DNA of 64,000 nt from Rhynchopus euleeides (GCA_963210315.1 OY723323.1:372001-436000), one strand, 5' to 3'. Counted from the stretch's first letter, positions 21,801 to 31,503 are shown. Made by a program: numbers and translations. Notes: generated from the sequence alone by a model not told the origin.

Positions 21801-23428
21801 ACCGCCAGGCAGAAGTCTCTGCAGATCATTTCCGGTGGGAAATGTCTCTCCTTCCCGAAGGAGCACTCCGTGCGTTGGGCAGCTGCAACGTTCCGTCGCC
21901 TGAACGCGGCTGTGGTGAACTTTGACTTCACTGTCGCTATGCTCGGGGAGATCCAGCCGCCGCCGTTCTTCTTCCACAAGCTCACCCCCGAGTATTCCCT
22001 CTCGACTTGCATCTTGGCTGACGTCTTCGACATCAATAAAGGGGTGAGCGAGGCGTTGCAGAAGCGAGACCTGTCGCTCTCGTCGATGGAGAGCATCCTG
22101 CAGAATGCACTGACAGTGCATAAGGTGCTGGCGCGCCAGCCTGGCAAGCACGAAGCCAAGTTCTATGAGAACCAGGGAACCACATCGTTGCCTCCGGGGG
22201 TAGTTGCCGAGATGACTTCCTGGCGCTCAAAGCTCTGCCACACCATCTACAAGGACCTGGCCAAGAGGTGGGAGGAGTATCCCTGCCGCTCATTCAGCTC
22301 TTTCTTCGCGACAAGTGGGAAGGACAGCACGTGCGAGTGCCTCATGGCGCTCGCTTCTCGCTTGGGTTACGACCAGGCAGAGATTCTCAGCATCGGCATG
22401 GAGTGGGTGAAGCTGCGGTTGGAATGCACAGATCTCAGGGGGAACCTTCTGAAAGAGTTTGTCGTCGACTTCTTGCTGGAATCCGAGAGTTCGACGTTTG
22501 CGATAGTGCTTGAGGCCATGGTGGCACTGTCACCCTCGACTGTGTTTGTGGAGGCTGCTTTTTCAGTTGTAACGCGCATGAGGGGATCGTTCCGGAAGGC
22601 ACTCTCTGCCGCAAGCATCTCTCAAGAACTGGGCATCACTCTAGAGCTGTCACATGATGACGCGGCGCGCAAGATCATCGTTGAAGAAACAGTCAACACG
22701 TTCCTCGCCAACAAGAAGCGCCGCTTCACTGCGCGTTCCCTGACGCCTCTTCCAACTCTGACAACCGTGGAGCTCGTTGACCTCGATGCAGCCATGGGTT
22801 CTCTATTTGCTGGCGTGGAGGATTGTGATGAGGAATCGGACGGCAGCTGGGAAGATGACAACGCCGATGCATTGTCGATTGTCAGCCTCGTGGAGGAAGT
22901 CCCTGAGGATCCCTTCCTCACTTCGTTGCTTGCAGATGCCGCACCCCCCGTCGTGCCTCCAGCCACCCTGCAACATGTCACCTTCCAGCTCCCCGCTTCA
23001 TCGACCCCGGGCACCCCATCGACACTCCCCACACCTCAGCCGGAAGAACCGCCGCAGCTGCCTCCCACACAGGCGGCACCGGCAGAGCGCAGGAGGGAGG
23101 TTGGGCCGCACCCCGAGGAGCCCCAGGAGAAAAGGGCCCGCGTCCATGTCGACATCGATGTCGACATGGAGGAGGATTGGGGAGAGTGGGCGTACGTTTC
23201 GGACGCCGAAACTTCCGAGTGAGCCATCATCGTTCTTAGAAGGGGGGGGGGGTGGGGGCGGGGGGGTGGTTTTCATCGTAGAAATCATAGAAAAAGTCCC
23301 GCCTGACGGGCACGCGCCTGAAACCTGTGGGGGGGTGAGCAAAAAATCCCTTGTAAAAATTCTTAGAAAAAACCTGGTTCCCCGACCCAAAAAACCCGGA
23401 AAAAGGGCTGGTTCCCCGCCCAGGCCTG
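18835..23428 (+). mobile_element. hAT DNA transposon, apparently autonomous
   Basis: A 4.6-kb element with ends CAGGGCTG (left, 18835) and, reverse-complemented, CAGGCCTG (right, 23428), resembling the CAGG-start of hAT ends. Flanking octamers GGTCCCCC and AGTCCCCC match at seven of eight bases, fitting the 8-bp target duplication of hAT. Subterminal sequence on both sides contains CTGGTTCCCC and TTTTTTCTAAGAA words in opposite orientation. Inside is one long + strand open frame for a hAT transposase. With an uninterrupted coding frame of over 1300 codons, the copy looks young. Confidence 0.75.
19251..23222 (+). CDS. hAT transposase with USP-like N-terminal region
   Basis: A 1323-residue protein from the ATG at 19251; an in-frame ATG at 19086 is an alternative start. 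Residues about 105-285 resemble the C-terminal part of a ubiquitin-specific protease: Cys pairs YSCPSCG and GPCTCG, then PHLLFLSTQRF, then RYRFVGA and a terminal ALVLYARE strand. The usual Cys box and the GHY histidine motif are not visible, so deubiquitinase activity is doubtful. A Pro/Ala-rich linker follows (about 303-330). A BED/TTF-type zinc finger lies near 553-605 (WRCTTC ... HMGGAAH). The hAT core follows: KVDGTTFARID near 719, FAADGASTMKSL near 790, and the C-terminal dimerisation motif STVFVEAAFSVVTRMRGSFR near 1095. The last 100 residues are acidic and Pro-rich. The transposase call is firm; the USP-like call is moderate. Confidence 0.8.
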   Translation: MVRTTAKISGSFWAFRPEGASRGVASGSGSFVTILQLLACTVLRECQGVLSNLLQSLRSTTPDENEPQMITSQDPQRPNPDVSLSALGHKHPHLKHLCTTKSATVYSCPSCGEFRTAITDSMVVMLGVVKDEVQRVASQFMEKQGPCTCGAVRAAQFCVEKAPHLLFLSTQRFSASGEKQKHLTELAETVNVKELRDLSALRELGVDGNGVVQVGTVQPVNHRYRFVGASCTKSGLTLAKGIAWETLCARGPATTLKWKSITTDRVTDCSVAPFNRANAKPALVLYAREASDGDGHDVDASHDAPPPPPPDPLAASPAATTAAPVAPAPHAAFYTGEGACHVAAFDSAGRLSPWLTAMKLAQSTGGVNIGLVPGWVQRDLYSSGHYCLRVLDCLARSIPITEPTRTSAAALLEGVDSPEAEALTVKLRRPRLMDTRFLVDEELDTNTASVALQTFRTSRGLNVHFSIVDTTQPRTFGLLLPSLMAQYPLRLVFDTAKAHFLLLMAANKKYVPEGSMVNGLLRIQQRQAQLAIQEKQQRKIHAAASGVVRLPDGRWRCTTCAPFLVQLEGEFSEQPHLLRYARGEASMSATTVGRQQSNIRRHMGGAAHKRAVQLSTPGSENTNVTATDIPKQTLCAKVKVTSEQYTSLVNLVYNVATATQRAEGLSSVGARLQDDKRKGLHVLDTHYSRKVAKEFQTILWEVLLRGVVGAVRACRAATLKVDGTTFARIDLMIVIVSGISRTDCAMKDWCVGTVDLKKADAESQKDELVKLFDSLQLSQWARRSLKGFAADGASTMKSLRGKLEIAWGCTLIDVHDAAHMHQLSVGLIKKTRKVVEHSRLLRHWFAFFRSTARQKSLQIISGGKCLSFPKEHSVRWAAATFRRLNAAVVNFDFTVAMLGEIQPPPFFFHKLTPEYSLSTCILADVFDINKGVSEALQKRDLSLSSMESILQNALTVHKVLARQPGKHEAKFYENQGTTSLPPGVVAEMTSWRSKLCHTIYKDLAKRWEEYPCRSFSSFFATSGKDSTCECLMALASRLGYDQAEILSIGMEWVKLRLECTDLRGNLLKEFVVDFLLESESSTFAIVLEAMVALSPSTVFVEAAFSVVTRMRGSFRKALSAASISQELGITLELSHDDAARKIIVEETVNTFLANKKRRFTARSLTPLPTLTTVELVDLDAAMGSLFAGVEDCDEESDGSWEDDNADALSIVSLVEEVPEDPFLTSLLADAAPPVVPPATLQHVTFQLPASSTPGTPSTLPTPQPEEPPQLPPTQAAPAERRREVGPHPEEPQEKRARVHVDIDVDMEEDWGEWAYVSDAETSE

Positions 23429-23436
23429 AGTCCCCC

Positions 23437-23733
23437 CCACAGATTTTCCAGATTTCTGACAGAATTTCTCAGAATTTTCCAGATTTCTCAGATTTTCCAG
23501 AATTCTGAGAAATCTGGAAAAATCTGGAAAAATCTGTCCAAAATCTGGCCAGATTTTTTCCAGAATTCTCAGATTTTTCCAGATTTCTCAGAATTTCCAG
23601 AATTCTGAAAATTCTGGAAAAATCTGTCCAGAATCTGGACAGATTTTCTCAGATTTTGAAAATTCTGAAAAATCTGAAATCCCCAGAATCTGCCAGAATC
23701 TGTGAAATTCTGGCAGAATTCTGTCAAACCATG
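23437..23733. repeat. TTTCTCAGAATTTTCCAGA satellite block
   Basis: About 300 bp of CAGATTTTTCCAGAATTCTG-type units, closed by TCTGTCAAACCATG, the same terminal word as at 11576. It is the continuation of the satellite interrupted by the hAT element. Confidence 0.7.
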
Positions 23734-24968
23734 CTTATAGTGGACAAAAATAGTACTACATTTTTTTTGATCCCACCGTGACCCCTAGAGACCCCCCCCC
23801 CCCTCCCTTCCACTCCACTTCTGCCCCTTACTCGCCCCTTCTCCTCATTCAACCCCTTTAGGCGCCACTACCCCTCCCCCGCCTTGTACCGTTTCTATAT
23901 AACATTGGGGGGTGGGGGTGGGGGTGGGGAAGGTTGTTGCTACCGGCTTTTTTGTTTTTTCTCACAAAACAAGAAGAGGGGAAATGTGCACCGAGCTGGG
24001 CCAATATTTCAGGCACTGTAGCGGCAAATCTCACCCTCCCCCTCCCCCCCTGACGTGGGGAGGGCCCCCCCCTCCACACGCTGTACGCGCTTTCAATCAC
24101 TCAAGTGTGATGGAGTGAGTGAGTGAATGCGTATGGCACGACGCGCCGGTTAGTTGCCGTGATCAGGGGTGTCGACCGACCGGTCGACACCCCTGATCAG
24201 CGCGTTGTGTGGGCTGCCGTGGTCAAAACCCCTCCACCACCATCCACCCCCCCGTCATTATGTGCCTCTTTTTAAGATTGCCTTGGTTTTTTCTCCACAC
24301 CCCCCCCCCCTCAAAACCTATAGACATCAGAACAAAAAAAGGAAACAAAGGGGGTCTTCGCTACGGGGTGATCGTCAGTGCATTTTGGTGCATTTCCTGA
24401 GGAAACTCGGTGAAAACTGACGAAGAATAACGAGGCATAACGACCAGCGAAAGACCCCCCCCCCCCCCAAGTCGAACCCCCCCGCTGCTGGGAGGGGAGG
24501 GGGAGGGGGGGGGGTGAGGTGCTCCGCACCACCTCCCCCCTACCCCCCCTCCCAGAGAAATTCAAAGAGAGAAATGGAAGCAAAGAAGAAAATCCACCGT
24601 GACACATGCCCGGCCCGAGAGGAGAGGGAGGGGGGTGGGGTGGGGCCGCCAGGGCAGCAAAAAGAACAAAAGCTTTCAGATATAAAGACACACAGCGGCG
24701 GAGAAGGGTTGTGGTGATTTGCCCCCTGAATCCCCCCCCCCACCCTATCCCTTGGTGTTTTTTTTCTTGCGCGCACCGCCCACCCCCCCCCCCCTCCACA
24801 CACAAAACACACCCTGCATTCTGCATCCACTGCCCCGCCCCACAGCTGCCCTCTTTTTCACTGCTCTCCGTGTGTTTCATCCCGTTTCGGGTCCCTTCAG
24901 CTAATTATCTAGTGCGTCTCAGCCCTCCCCTGACCTACCGCTTCTGACAACACCCGTGAGCCGCCAGA
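23734..24968. other. Upstream region of the paraflagellar rod gene
   Basis: Very C- and G-homopolymer-rich. It contains a near-perfect 40-bp palindrome (24157-24196, arms TGATCAGGGGTGTCGACC) and the 111-bp MITE copy at 24350-24460. The last 200 bp before the ATG are pyrimidine-rich, as expected ahead of a trans-splice acceptor. No promoter element was recognised. Confidence 0.5.
24350..24460. mobile_element. 111-bp MITE with GGGGGTCTTCGCT ends
   Basis: Second copy of the family at 17380-17486, sharing GGGGTCTTCGCTACGGG at the left and GACCAGCGAAAGACCCCC at the right. It lies about 0.5 kb upstream of the paraflagellar rod gene. Confidence 0.65.
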
Positions 24969-27900
24969 ATGACTGAGGCACAGGGCGAGGTGACGCTGGA
25001 GGCAGCGCGCAAGCAGAAGATCCACAACCTGAAGCTGAAGACAGCGTGCCTGGAGAATGAGGAGTTTATCCAGGAGTTGCACGTGTCTGACTGGAGCGAG
25101 ACGCAGCGGCAGAAGCTGTGCGGGGCTCACGAGAAGGCGCACGAGCTGCTGACGTCTGTGGAGGTTGGCACAAAGTGGAACCTGACAGAGGCGTATGACC
25201 TGGCAAAGCTGATGCGTGTCTGTGGCTTGGAGATGTCGCAGCGCGAGCTGTATAAGCCGGAGGACAAGCCGCAGTTCATGGATGTGATCGGGCTGCGGAA
25301 GCAGCTGGCAGAGCTGAAGAACAACCGCAACAAGACACGCATCGTGTCCTTCACAGGCGTCATCGACAACGCCATCACCAAGGTGGAGAAGGTGGAGGAG
25401 GAGCTGCGCAGGTCGCAGCTGGACGCCACCCAGCTGGCACAGGTCCCCGCCACCACGCTGAAGCAGATGGAGGACATCATGAATGTGACGCAAATCCAGG
25501 CGGCCCTCACCTCCACCAACGAGCAGGTATGTTGGGCTAAGTCGTGTGCCAACCGGCACACCCACTATGTCCTGTGTGTTGCCAAGGCTGGAAGTTTGTG
25601 AGGGAGGCAGGGGGGAGGGTGCAACGATCACCACTTTCTGCCCTCCCCCACCCCCTCCGTGCCGTAGTCGATATAGAGTGAAGGGCCAGGAGAGGCCATC
25701 CCGAGTTTTTAGGCCAACTGAGGTCAGGTGACTGTCCCATTTTTTCCGCTTTTTTGTCGTCACTTACTGTCACTTACGGTCACTTAGCTTCACTTACAGT
25801 CACCGCACGTCACTTACAGTCACAGAGCGTCACAGAGCGTCACTTAAGGTCACTTAGCGTCACTTAGTGTCACTTAGTGTCACTTACCGGTCACTTACCG
25901 TCACTTAGCGTCACTTACAGTCACTTACAGTCACTTACCGTCACTTAGTGTCACTTACAGTCACTCAGGGAGTCGTTGGTTTTCTCGTGTTCTGAGCTGA
26001 CCAAGCCCCGTAATGGCAGAAAACCGAGCGTGGTCGATGTGAATCCCGCAGGACTGATCGTGAATGCACAGAGAGAGCTGAGAAGGGACATATTTCCCAC
26101 CCGACAAGCATGTGAACGACAGTGCTGTCGATCACGATCGGTGCCCCGATATTTTCCACATCTCTGCGAGGTTGCCCCGATATTTTCCACACCTCTGCGA
26201 GGTTGCCCCGATATTTTCCACACCTCTGCGAGGTTGCCTCGATATTTTCCACACCTCTGCGAGGTTGCCTCGATATTTTCCACACCTCTACGAAGTTGCC
26301 CCGATACTTTCCACACCTCTGCGAGGTTGCCCCGATATTTTCCACACCTCTGCGAGGTTGCCCCGTTTGCTATGGGAATAATTCGCACTCCCACACTCTC
26401 ACTGACCACCCCGACAACTGCTGCCCCCCACCCCCCCCAATCCCACCCTGTGCTTCCTTCTACTTCAATTCCCCCGCCCCACGCCACTGTCTGGCGCTCG
26501 TGCAAACACCGTGAACCTGGCCAAGTGCCAACTGCTGCCCCTGCCTCGGTGTGGAAAATATCGGGGCAACCTCGCAGAGGTGTGGAAAATATCGGGGCAA
26601 CCTCGTAGAGATGTGGAAAATATCGGGGCAACCTCGTAGAGGTGTGGAAAATATCGGGGCAACCTCGCAGAGATGTGGAAAATATTGGGGCAACCTCGCA
26701 GAGATGTGGAAAATATCGGGGCAACCTCGTAGAGGTGTGAAAAATATCGGGGCAACCTCGTAGAGGTGTGGAAAATATCGGGGCAACCTCGCAGAGATGT
26801 GGAAAATATCGGGGCAACCTCGTAGAGGTGTGGAAAATATCGGGGCAACCTCGCAGAGATGTGGAAAATATCGGGGCAACCTCGTAGAGGTGTGGAAAAT
26901 ATCGGGGCAACCTCGTAGAGGTGTGGAAAATATCGGGGCAACCTCGCAGAGATGTGGAAAATATCGGGGCAACCTCGTAGAGGTGTGGAAAATATCGGGG
27001 CAACCTCGCAGAGGTGTGGAAAATATCGGGGCAACCTCGTCGAGGTGTGGAAAATATCGGGGCAACCTCGTAGAGGTGTGGAAAATATCGGGGCAACCTC
27101 GCAGAGATGTGGAAAATATCGGGGCAACCTCGCAGAGATGTGGAAAATATCGGGGCAACCTCGTCGAGGTGTGGAAAATATCGGGGCAACCTCGCAGAGA
27201 TGTGGAAAATATCGGGGCAACCTCGTAGAGGTGTGGAAAATATCGGGGCAACCTCGCAGAGGTGTGGAAAATATTGGGGCAACCTCGCAGAGATGTGGAA
27301 AATATCGGGGCAACCTCGTAGAGGTGTGGAAAATGTCGGGGCAACCTCGCAGAGGTGTGGAAAATATCGGGGCAACCTCGTCGAGGTGTGGAAAGTATTG
27401 GGGCAACCTCGCAGAGATGTGGAAAATATCGGGGCAACCTCGTAGAGGTGTGGAAAACAGCGCGTTGTGTGCGGGTTTGCGGGCAGAGGGCCGGTCAACC
27501 GGCGCGGCCACCGGTCTGCCGGTGAACGGTCAGATGGCCGGTCAACGGGTTACTTCCTGACCGGTCAACCGGCCGGTCGGTGTCCAAGTTACCCCACTAC
27601 AGGCAGCACGGAGTCAAAGGAACGCACTGGGGCCCGAGACGTGAGGACCTCCTGCAAGCCCCCTCCAGGCGTGTGCATTCAGGATTTTTGGCGTCATTTA
27701 CCGTCACTTAGTGTCACTTAACGTCACTTACAGTCACTTACCAACACTTACGGTCACTTACTAACACTTACGGTCACTTACCGTCACTTACCGTCACTTA
27801 GTGTCACTTAGCGTCACAGGAGCTGACCTCATTTGGCCTAAAAACGTTTTGCCTTTTTCTTCTATTTCACTAACCTTTCACGCCGATGGTTCATTGAACT

Positions 27901-30900
27901 CAATGCGCGGGGGGGGGGGGGGGTAGGGGGGGTCAAATGCCACCCTTTTACGTGGACAAACACGATTTTTCAAAAAACCGGCGCAGAGGCCCCAAAGCCC
28001 CCGTAAACCCTCCAAACCCCCCCAGATCGGTCCGGAAACCCATCGAACCCCACTTTTCCACCATTCCGGGCACCTCAGGTGCCCGAATTGGGGTACCTAA
28101 ATTTTGTGCCACCGTTTGGTGCCGTACAGTGCCACTGTGTGGGAGGTTGGAAAAGAAAATGCCCCAACACACCACATCTGAGGGTTGCAATGCATGTTGC
28201 TTGCCAACCACGTCATCCGGTGGGTGTCAGGCGCTATGTAGGTGGCATTAGCCAGGTCTTCGATGTGTTCTGGCTTGTATATATACCTCCCTGCCACCAT
28301 GCACCGGGAGGCTGCCTGTAGGTACGGAACAGTCCAGATGGTCGTGTGATTCCTGTGCAGCAGTGCTCCACAACCGGGATGTGTTGACAACGACTGTTGC
28401 AACACGAGCTGTACATTCCGGGAACACATGAAGTGCGCTGTCGTGGTACCCATTGTGCCAGAATTGGTAGTTGCTGCGGTCTACTTTGCCTGGCCCAAGA
28501 GCACTGGTACTGAACGGTGCAATATGCGTGGCGAGGTGAATACAACGGAAGCGCGCAAAGTCAATACAGCTCTCGGATGGCGGGTGGTGGTGCCACTAGT
28601 GTGTGACGTTCACTCGAGGATACAACGCATCACAATGAATCAGCAACCGTGGACCGAGTACAATACGCTCTCTGTGGCTGGTGTGGGGGACAAAGGCAGT
28701 GCCTGTGCCGCAGGCAGGGAGGTATATATACAAGCCAGAACACATCGAAGACCTGGCTAATGCCACCTACATAGCGCCTGACACCCACCGGATGACGTGG
28801 TTGGCAAGCAACATGCATTGCAACCCTCAGATGTGGTGTGTTGGGGCATTTTCTTTTCCAACCTCCCACACAGTGGCACTGTACGGTACCAAACGGTGGC
28901 ACAAAATTTAGGTACCCCAATTCGGGCACCTGAGGTGCCCGGAATGGTGGAAAAGTGGGGTTCGATGGGTTTCCGGACCGATCTGGGGGGGTTTGGAGGG
29001 TTTACGGGGCCTTTGGGGCCTCTGCGCCGGTTTTTTGAAAAATCGTGTTTGTCACCCCCATTTGACCCCCCCTAGGGGGGGGGGGGTGTTTTTGGCGATT
29101 CCGAATGGTTTTCCCCCCGCCCCTGCTGCTGTCCACATTTCCTTTCTCCCGCCTGCAGGTTGCCACGCAAGTCGCCCAGCTGGACCGCGTCAACGAGATC
29201 CAGAACGTCGCGATGAGCGACGGTGAGATGCAGGTTGCTGAGGAGCAGTTCTGGACAAAGATCCAGCTGCAGGAGCGCCTGATCGAGCTCATCAAGGACA
29301 AGTTCCGCCTGATCCAAAAGACGGAGGACGAGAACGCACCCTTCAAGAAGGTATGTGAATGTGCAACATGCTTCAATTCACTGCGTTCGGGGTGAATACT
29401 CGCCGCTGCGGGGGGGTGGGGTGGGGGTGGTGGTGGAGCGGGGATGCCTGGCGCCTAACCTGCACCATCTGCCTTCTGTGATCTCTGTGTGTGCCGTTGC
29501 TGCTGTCACCTCCACGCCACCCCGCCTGCAGATCTACGAGGTGCAGAAGAAGGCCAACCAGGAGACGTCGCAGATGAAGGACGCGAAGCGCCGCCTGAAG
29601 CAGCGCTGCGAGACAGACCTGAAGCACATCCACGACGCCATCCAGAAGGCAGACCTGGAGGACGCCGAGTCGATGAAGCGGTTTGCTGCCATGAAGGTAT
29701 GCCAGCAATGACTTTGCCTCCGGTAGGCGGTCGCTGTTGCTGTTGCCAGGGTGGTAGGGGGTGGGGATTGGACAAGCAATCCAGCAGTGCTGAATCAGAG
29801 GTGGATACCCCCGCATGAGTGGCTCAAGGTCAGACGGAGGCCTTTCTGTAGCAGTAAATTTAACTAATTCCCCAGAGACGGTGGAGAGAGATGCATCAAG
29901 ATCAGGCTGTGTTGCACTGCTACCCCTGTCACTGGCATTGGCCCTCACAGGACAAGAGCGAGCGCTTCGTGAAGGAGAACCTCGAGAAGCAGGAGGAGTG
30001 CTGGCGCAAGATCCAGGACCTGGAGAGGCAGCTGCAGAAGCTGGGCACAGAGCGCTTCGAGGAGGTGAAGCGCCGCATCGAGGAGAACGACCGGGAGGAG
30101 AAGCGGCGTGTGGAGTACGCGCAGTTCCTTGAGGTTGCATCGCAGCACAAGAAGCTGCTGGAGCTGACGGTGTACAACTGCGACCTGGCCATCCGGTGCA
30201 CAGGGCTCATCGAGGAGCTTGTCGCTGAGGGCTGCAGCGCTGTCAAGGCACGCTTCGACAAGACCAACCAGGAGCTGTCTGAGCTGCGCATCCGCGTGCA
30301 CAAGGAGCACCTGGAGTACTTCCGCATGCTGTACCTCACGCTGGGGTCCCTGATCTACAAGAAGGAGAAGCGTCTCGAGGAGATCGACAGGACCATCCGG
30401 TCGACGCACATCCAGCTGGAGTTCTGCATCGAGACGTTCGACCCCAACGCCAAGAAGCACAGCGACCAGAAGAAGGAGCTGTACGTGCTGCGGCACACCG
30501 TGGAGGAGGAGCTGGGCCTGCTGAAGGAGAAGCAGGCCAAGGCGATGGACGACTTCAAGGAGTCCGAGGAGGCGCTCGACGCGGTTGGGCACGACTTCCA
30601 GCACCCTGTCGACGAGAACAACGAGGAGGTGCTGTCGCGCAGGACAAAGATTGTCGAGTACAAGGTATGGACAGTGATAGGGAAAACAAAAGCTTCCCGG
30701 GATATTTTTTGCTGAGGCAGCGAAGAGAAATAGCGACTTCTGGCACCAGTGTTGCGGAGATTGCAATGGATGATATCTAAACCTGTCAGTGAGTATCGAT
30801 TGGTGGACAAGTCTGGTGCCCTGGATTTCCGAAGAGGGGCAGCAGCCTTTGCGGCATTTGGGTTGGGTGGGCTCCTGCGAGCACACATTTGGCCTGTGGC

Positions 30901-31159
30901 CTATTCGTTGAACATTGGGATAGCGGGGCAACGGAGGGTTGCGCACCGTTCAGGCAGTTCTGTCTTGGCTCAGCGTGTTGTTGCACCAAGAAGGCAGCGA
31001 GCTTGCAATGCACATCCTGCCCCAACACAACAGGCGCATCTGTCGAAGCAGGAGGAGGTCAAGATTGCCGCGGAGCGCGAGGAGATCAAGCGTGCGAAGG
31101 CGGTGAAAACATCGCAGTCACAGGCCGCAATCACTGCTGGCGACGAAACTGCAAAGTGA
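24969..31159 (+). CDS. Paraflagellar rod protein, PFR1/PFR-C-like, 5 exons
   Basis: Structural coiled-coil protein of the rod that runs along the flagellar axoneme in Euglenozoa. Exons: 24969-25526, 29159-29350, 29532-29696, 29951-30664, 31034-31159; all joins are phase 0 and give 584 residues, close to the roughly 600 of trypanosome PFR proteins. Family-typical blocks are intact: LEAARKQKIHNLKLKTACLE and GTKWNLTEAYDLAKLMRVCG (exon 1), QLQERLIELIKDKFRLI (2), DAKRRLKQRCETDLKHIHDA (3), GTERFEEVKRRIEENDREEK and KKEKRLEEIDRTIRSTHIQL (4), SKQEEVKIAAEREEIKR (5). From memory the wording is nearer PFR1/PFR-C than PFR2/PFR-A. The ATG follows CAG by one base, a good trans-splice acceptor. All four introns are GTATG...CAG. 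Intron 1 is 3632 bp and holds two mobile elements; introns 2-4 are 181, 254 and 369 bp. Confidence 0.95.
25757..25973 (+). repeat. GTCACTTANN 10-bp tandem array
   Basis: About 20 copies of a 10-bp unit GTCACTTAC(A/G/T) with variable last bases. It is matched by a second array in the same orientation at 27690-27828 near the other end of the element. Confidence 0.85.
26144..26365 (-). repeat. 31-bp minisatellite, about 7 copies
   Basis: Unit on the minus strand GGTGTGGAAAATATCGGGGC plus 11 more bases (AACCTCGCAGA). This array is in the opposite orientation to the larger one at 26548-27457, from which it is separated by about 180 bp of unique sequence. Confidence 0.9.
26548..27457 (+). repeat. 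31-bp minisatellite, about 29 copies
   Basis: About 910 bp of the 31-bp unit GGTGTGGAAAATATCGGGGC plus AACCTCGYMGA, with variation concentrated at CGCAGA, CGTAGA and CGTCGA. Because 31 is not divisible by three and the unit has no stop codon in several frames, it creates long meaningless open frames on both strands. Confidence 0.92.
27690..27828 (+). repeat. GTCACTTANN 10-bp tandem array
   Basis: About 14 copies of the same 10-bp unit as at 25757-25973, just inside the right end of the element at 25705-27845. Confidence 0.85.
27924..29074. mobile_element. Foldback element in PFR intron 1
   Basis: Inverted arms of nearly 400 bp (about 27924-28312 and 28709-29074) around a roughly 400-bp unique centre. 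Ends read TAGGGGGGGTCAAATG and its complement. The arms are highly similar over motifs such as GGTGCCCGAATTGGGGTACC and TTGTATATATACCTCCCTGC. It sits between poly-G tracts, so a target duplication cannot be judged. No coding capacity. It ends about 85 bp before exon 2. Confidence 0.75.
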
Positions 31160-31503
31160 GCCACAATGTAATGCGCATGTGAGCATGGCACGCTGATGGC
31201 CAGGCTGCCGACGGCAAACCCAATCTCATCCTGCCGCAAGCCAATCACAATTAGGAAAATAATGCTCGCTGACTTCTTCCCGACGCCACTCGCCAGGCAC
31301 CTGGTGGCGGAGCTGCTGCCGGGCCAAACTTGCTGGAAGATGCGAGAGTTACACGGTGGGGGAGGGGTTGCCGCCCCGACACAACGAGATCTTTACACAG
31401 TTGACCTTCCTCTTCTCCCCTGCCCACGGCGTCTGCCCCCACGGCTGGCTTGCCAGCCGCCGTGCACCGCACGGCGTAAACCACCTGCGAGGTGAGTTTC
31501 CTG
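31160..31503. other. 3' flank of the paraflagellar rod gene
   Basis: Probably the 3' UTR and downstream spacer. No polyadenylation signal can be assigned with confidence, and the CACGGTG transposon begins directly after at 31504. Confidence 0.4.

Larger units (their letters stand above)
25705..27845. mobile_element. TIR element with minisatellites, in PFR intron 1
   Basis: Terminal inverted repeats GTTTTTAGGCCAACTGAGGT (left, 25705) and GTTTTTAGGCCAAATGAGGT (right, reverse strand from 27845) bound a 2.1-kb unit. Inside each end is a GTCACTTANN 10-bp array, then a central block with two opposed 31-bp minisatellite arrays. No transposase-like protein is seen, so it is non-autonomous. A target duplication was not evident. 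It lies wholly within the first intron of the paraflagellar rod gene. Confidence 0.6.

Noticed and set aside
25951-27511. Overlapping minus-strand open frames of 325-515 codons
   Set aside because: They are produced by the 31-bp minisatellite, which lacks stop codons in these frames; every frame gives the same repetitive peptide.
26551-27560. Plus-strand open frames reading KISGQPRRGVENIGATS repeats
   Set aside because: Same minisatellite on the other strand, inside an intron of the rod gene.
29945-30946. 333-codon minus-strand frame over rod gene exon 4
   Set aside because: Antisense of the conserved coiled-coil exon.
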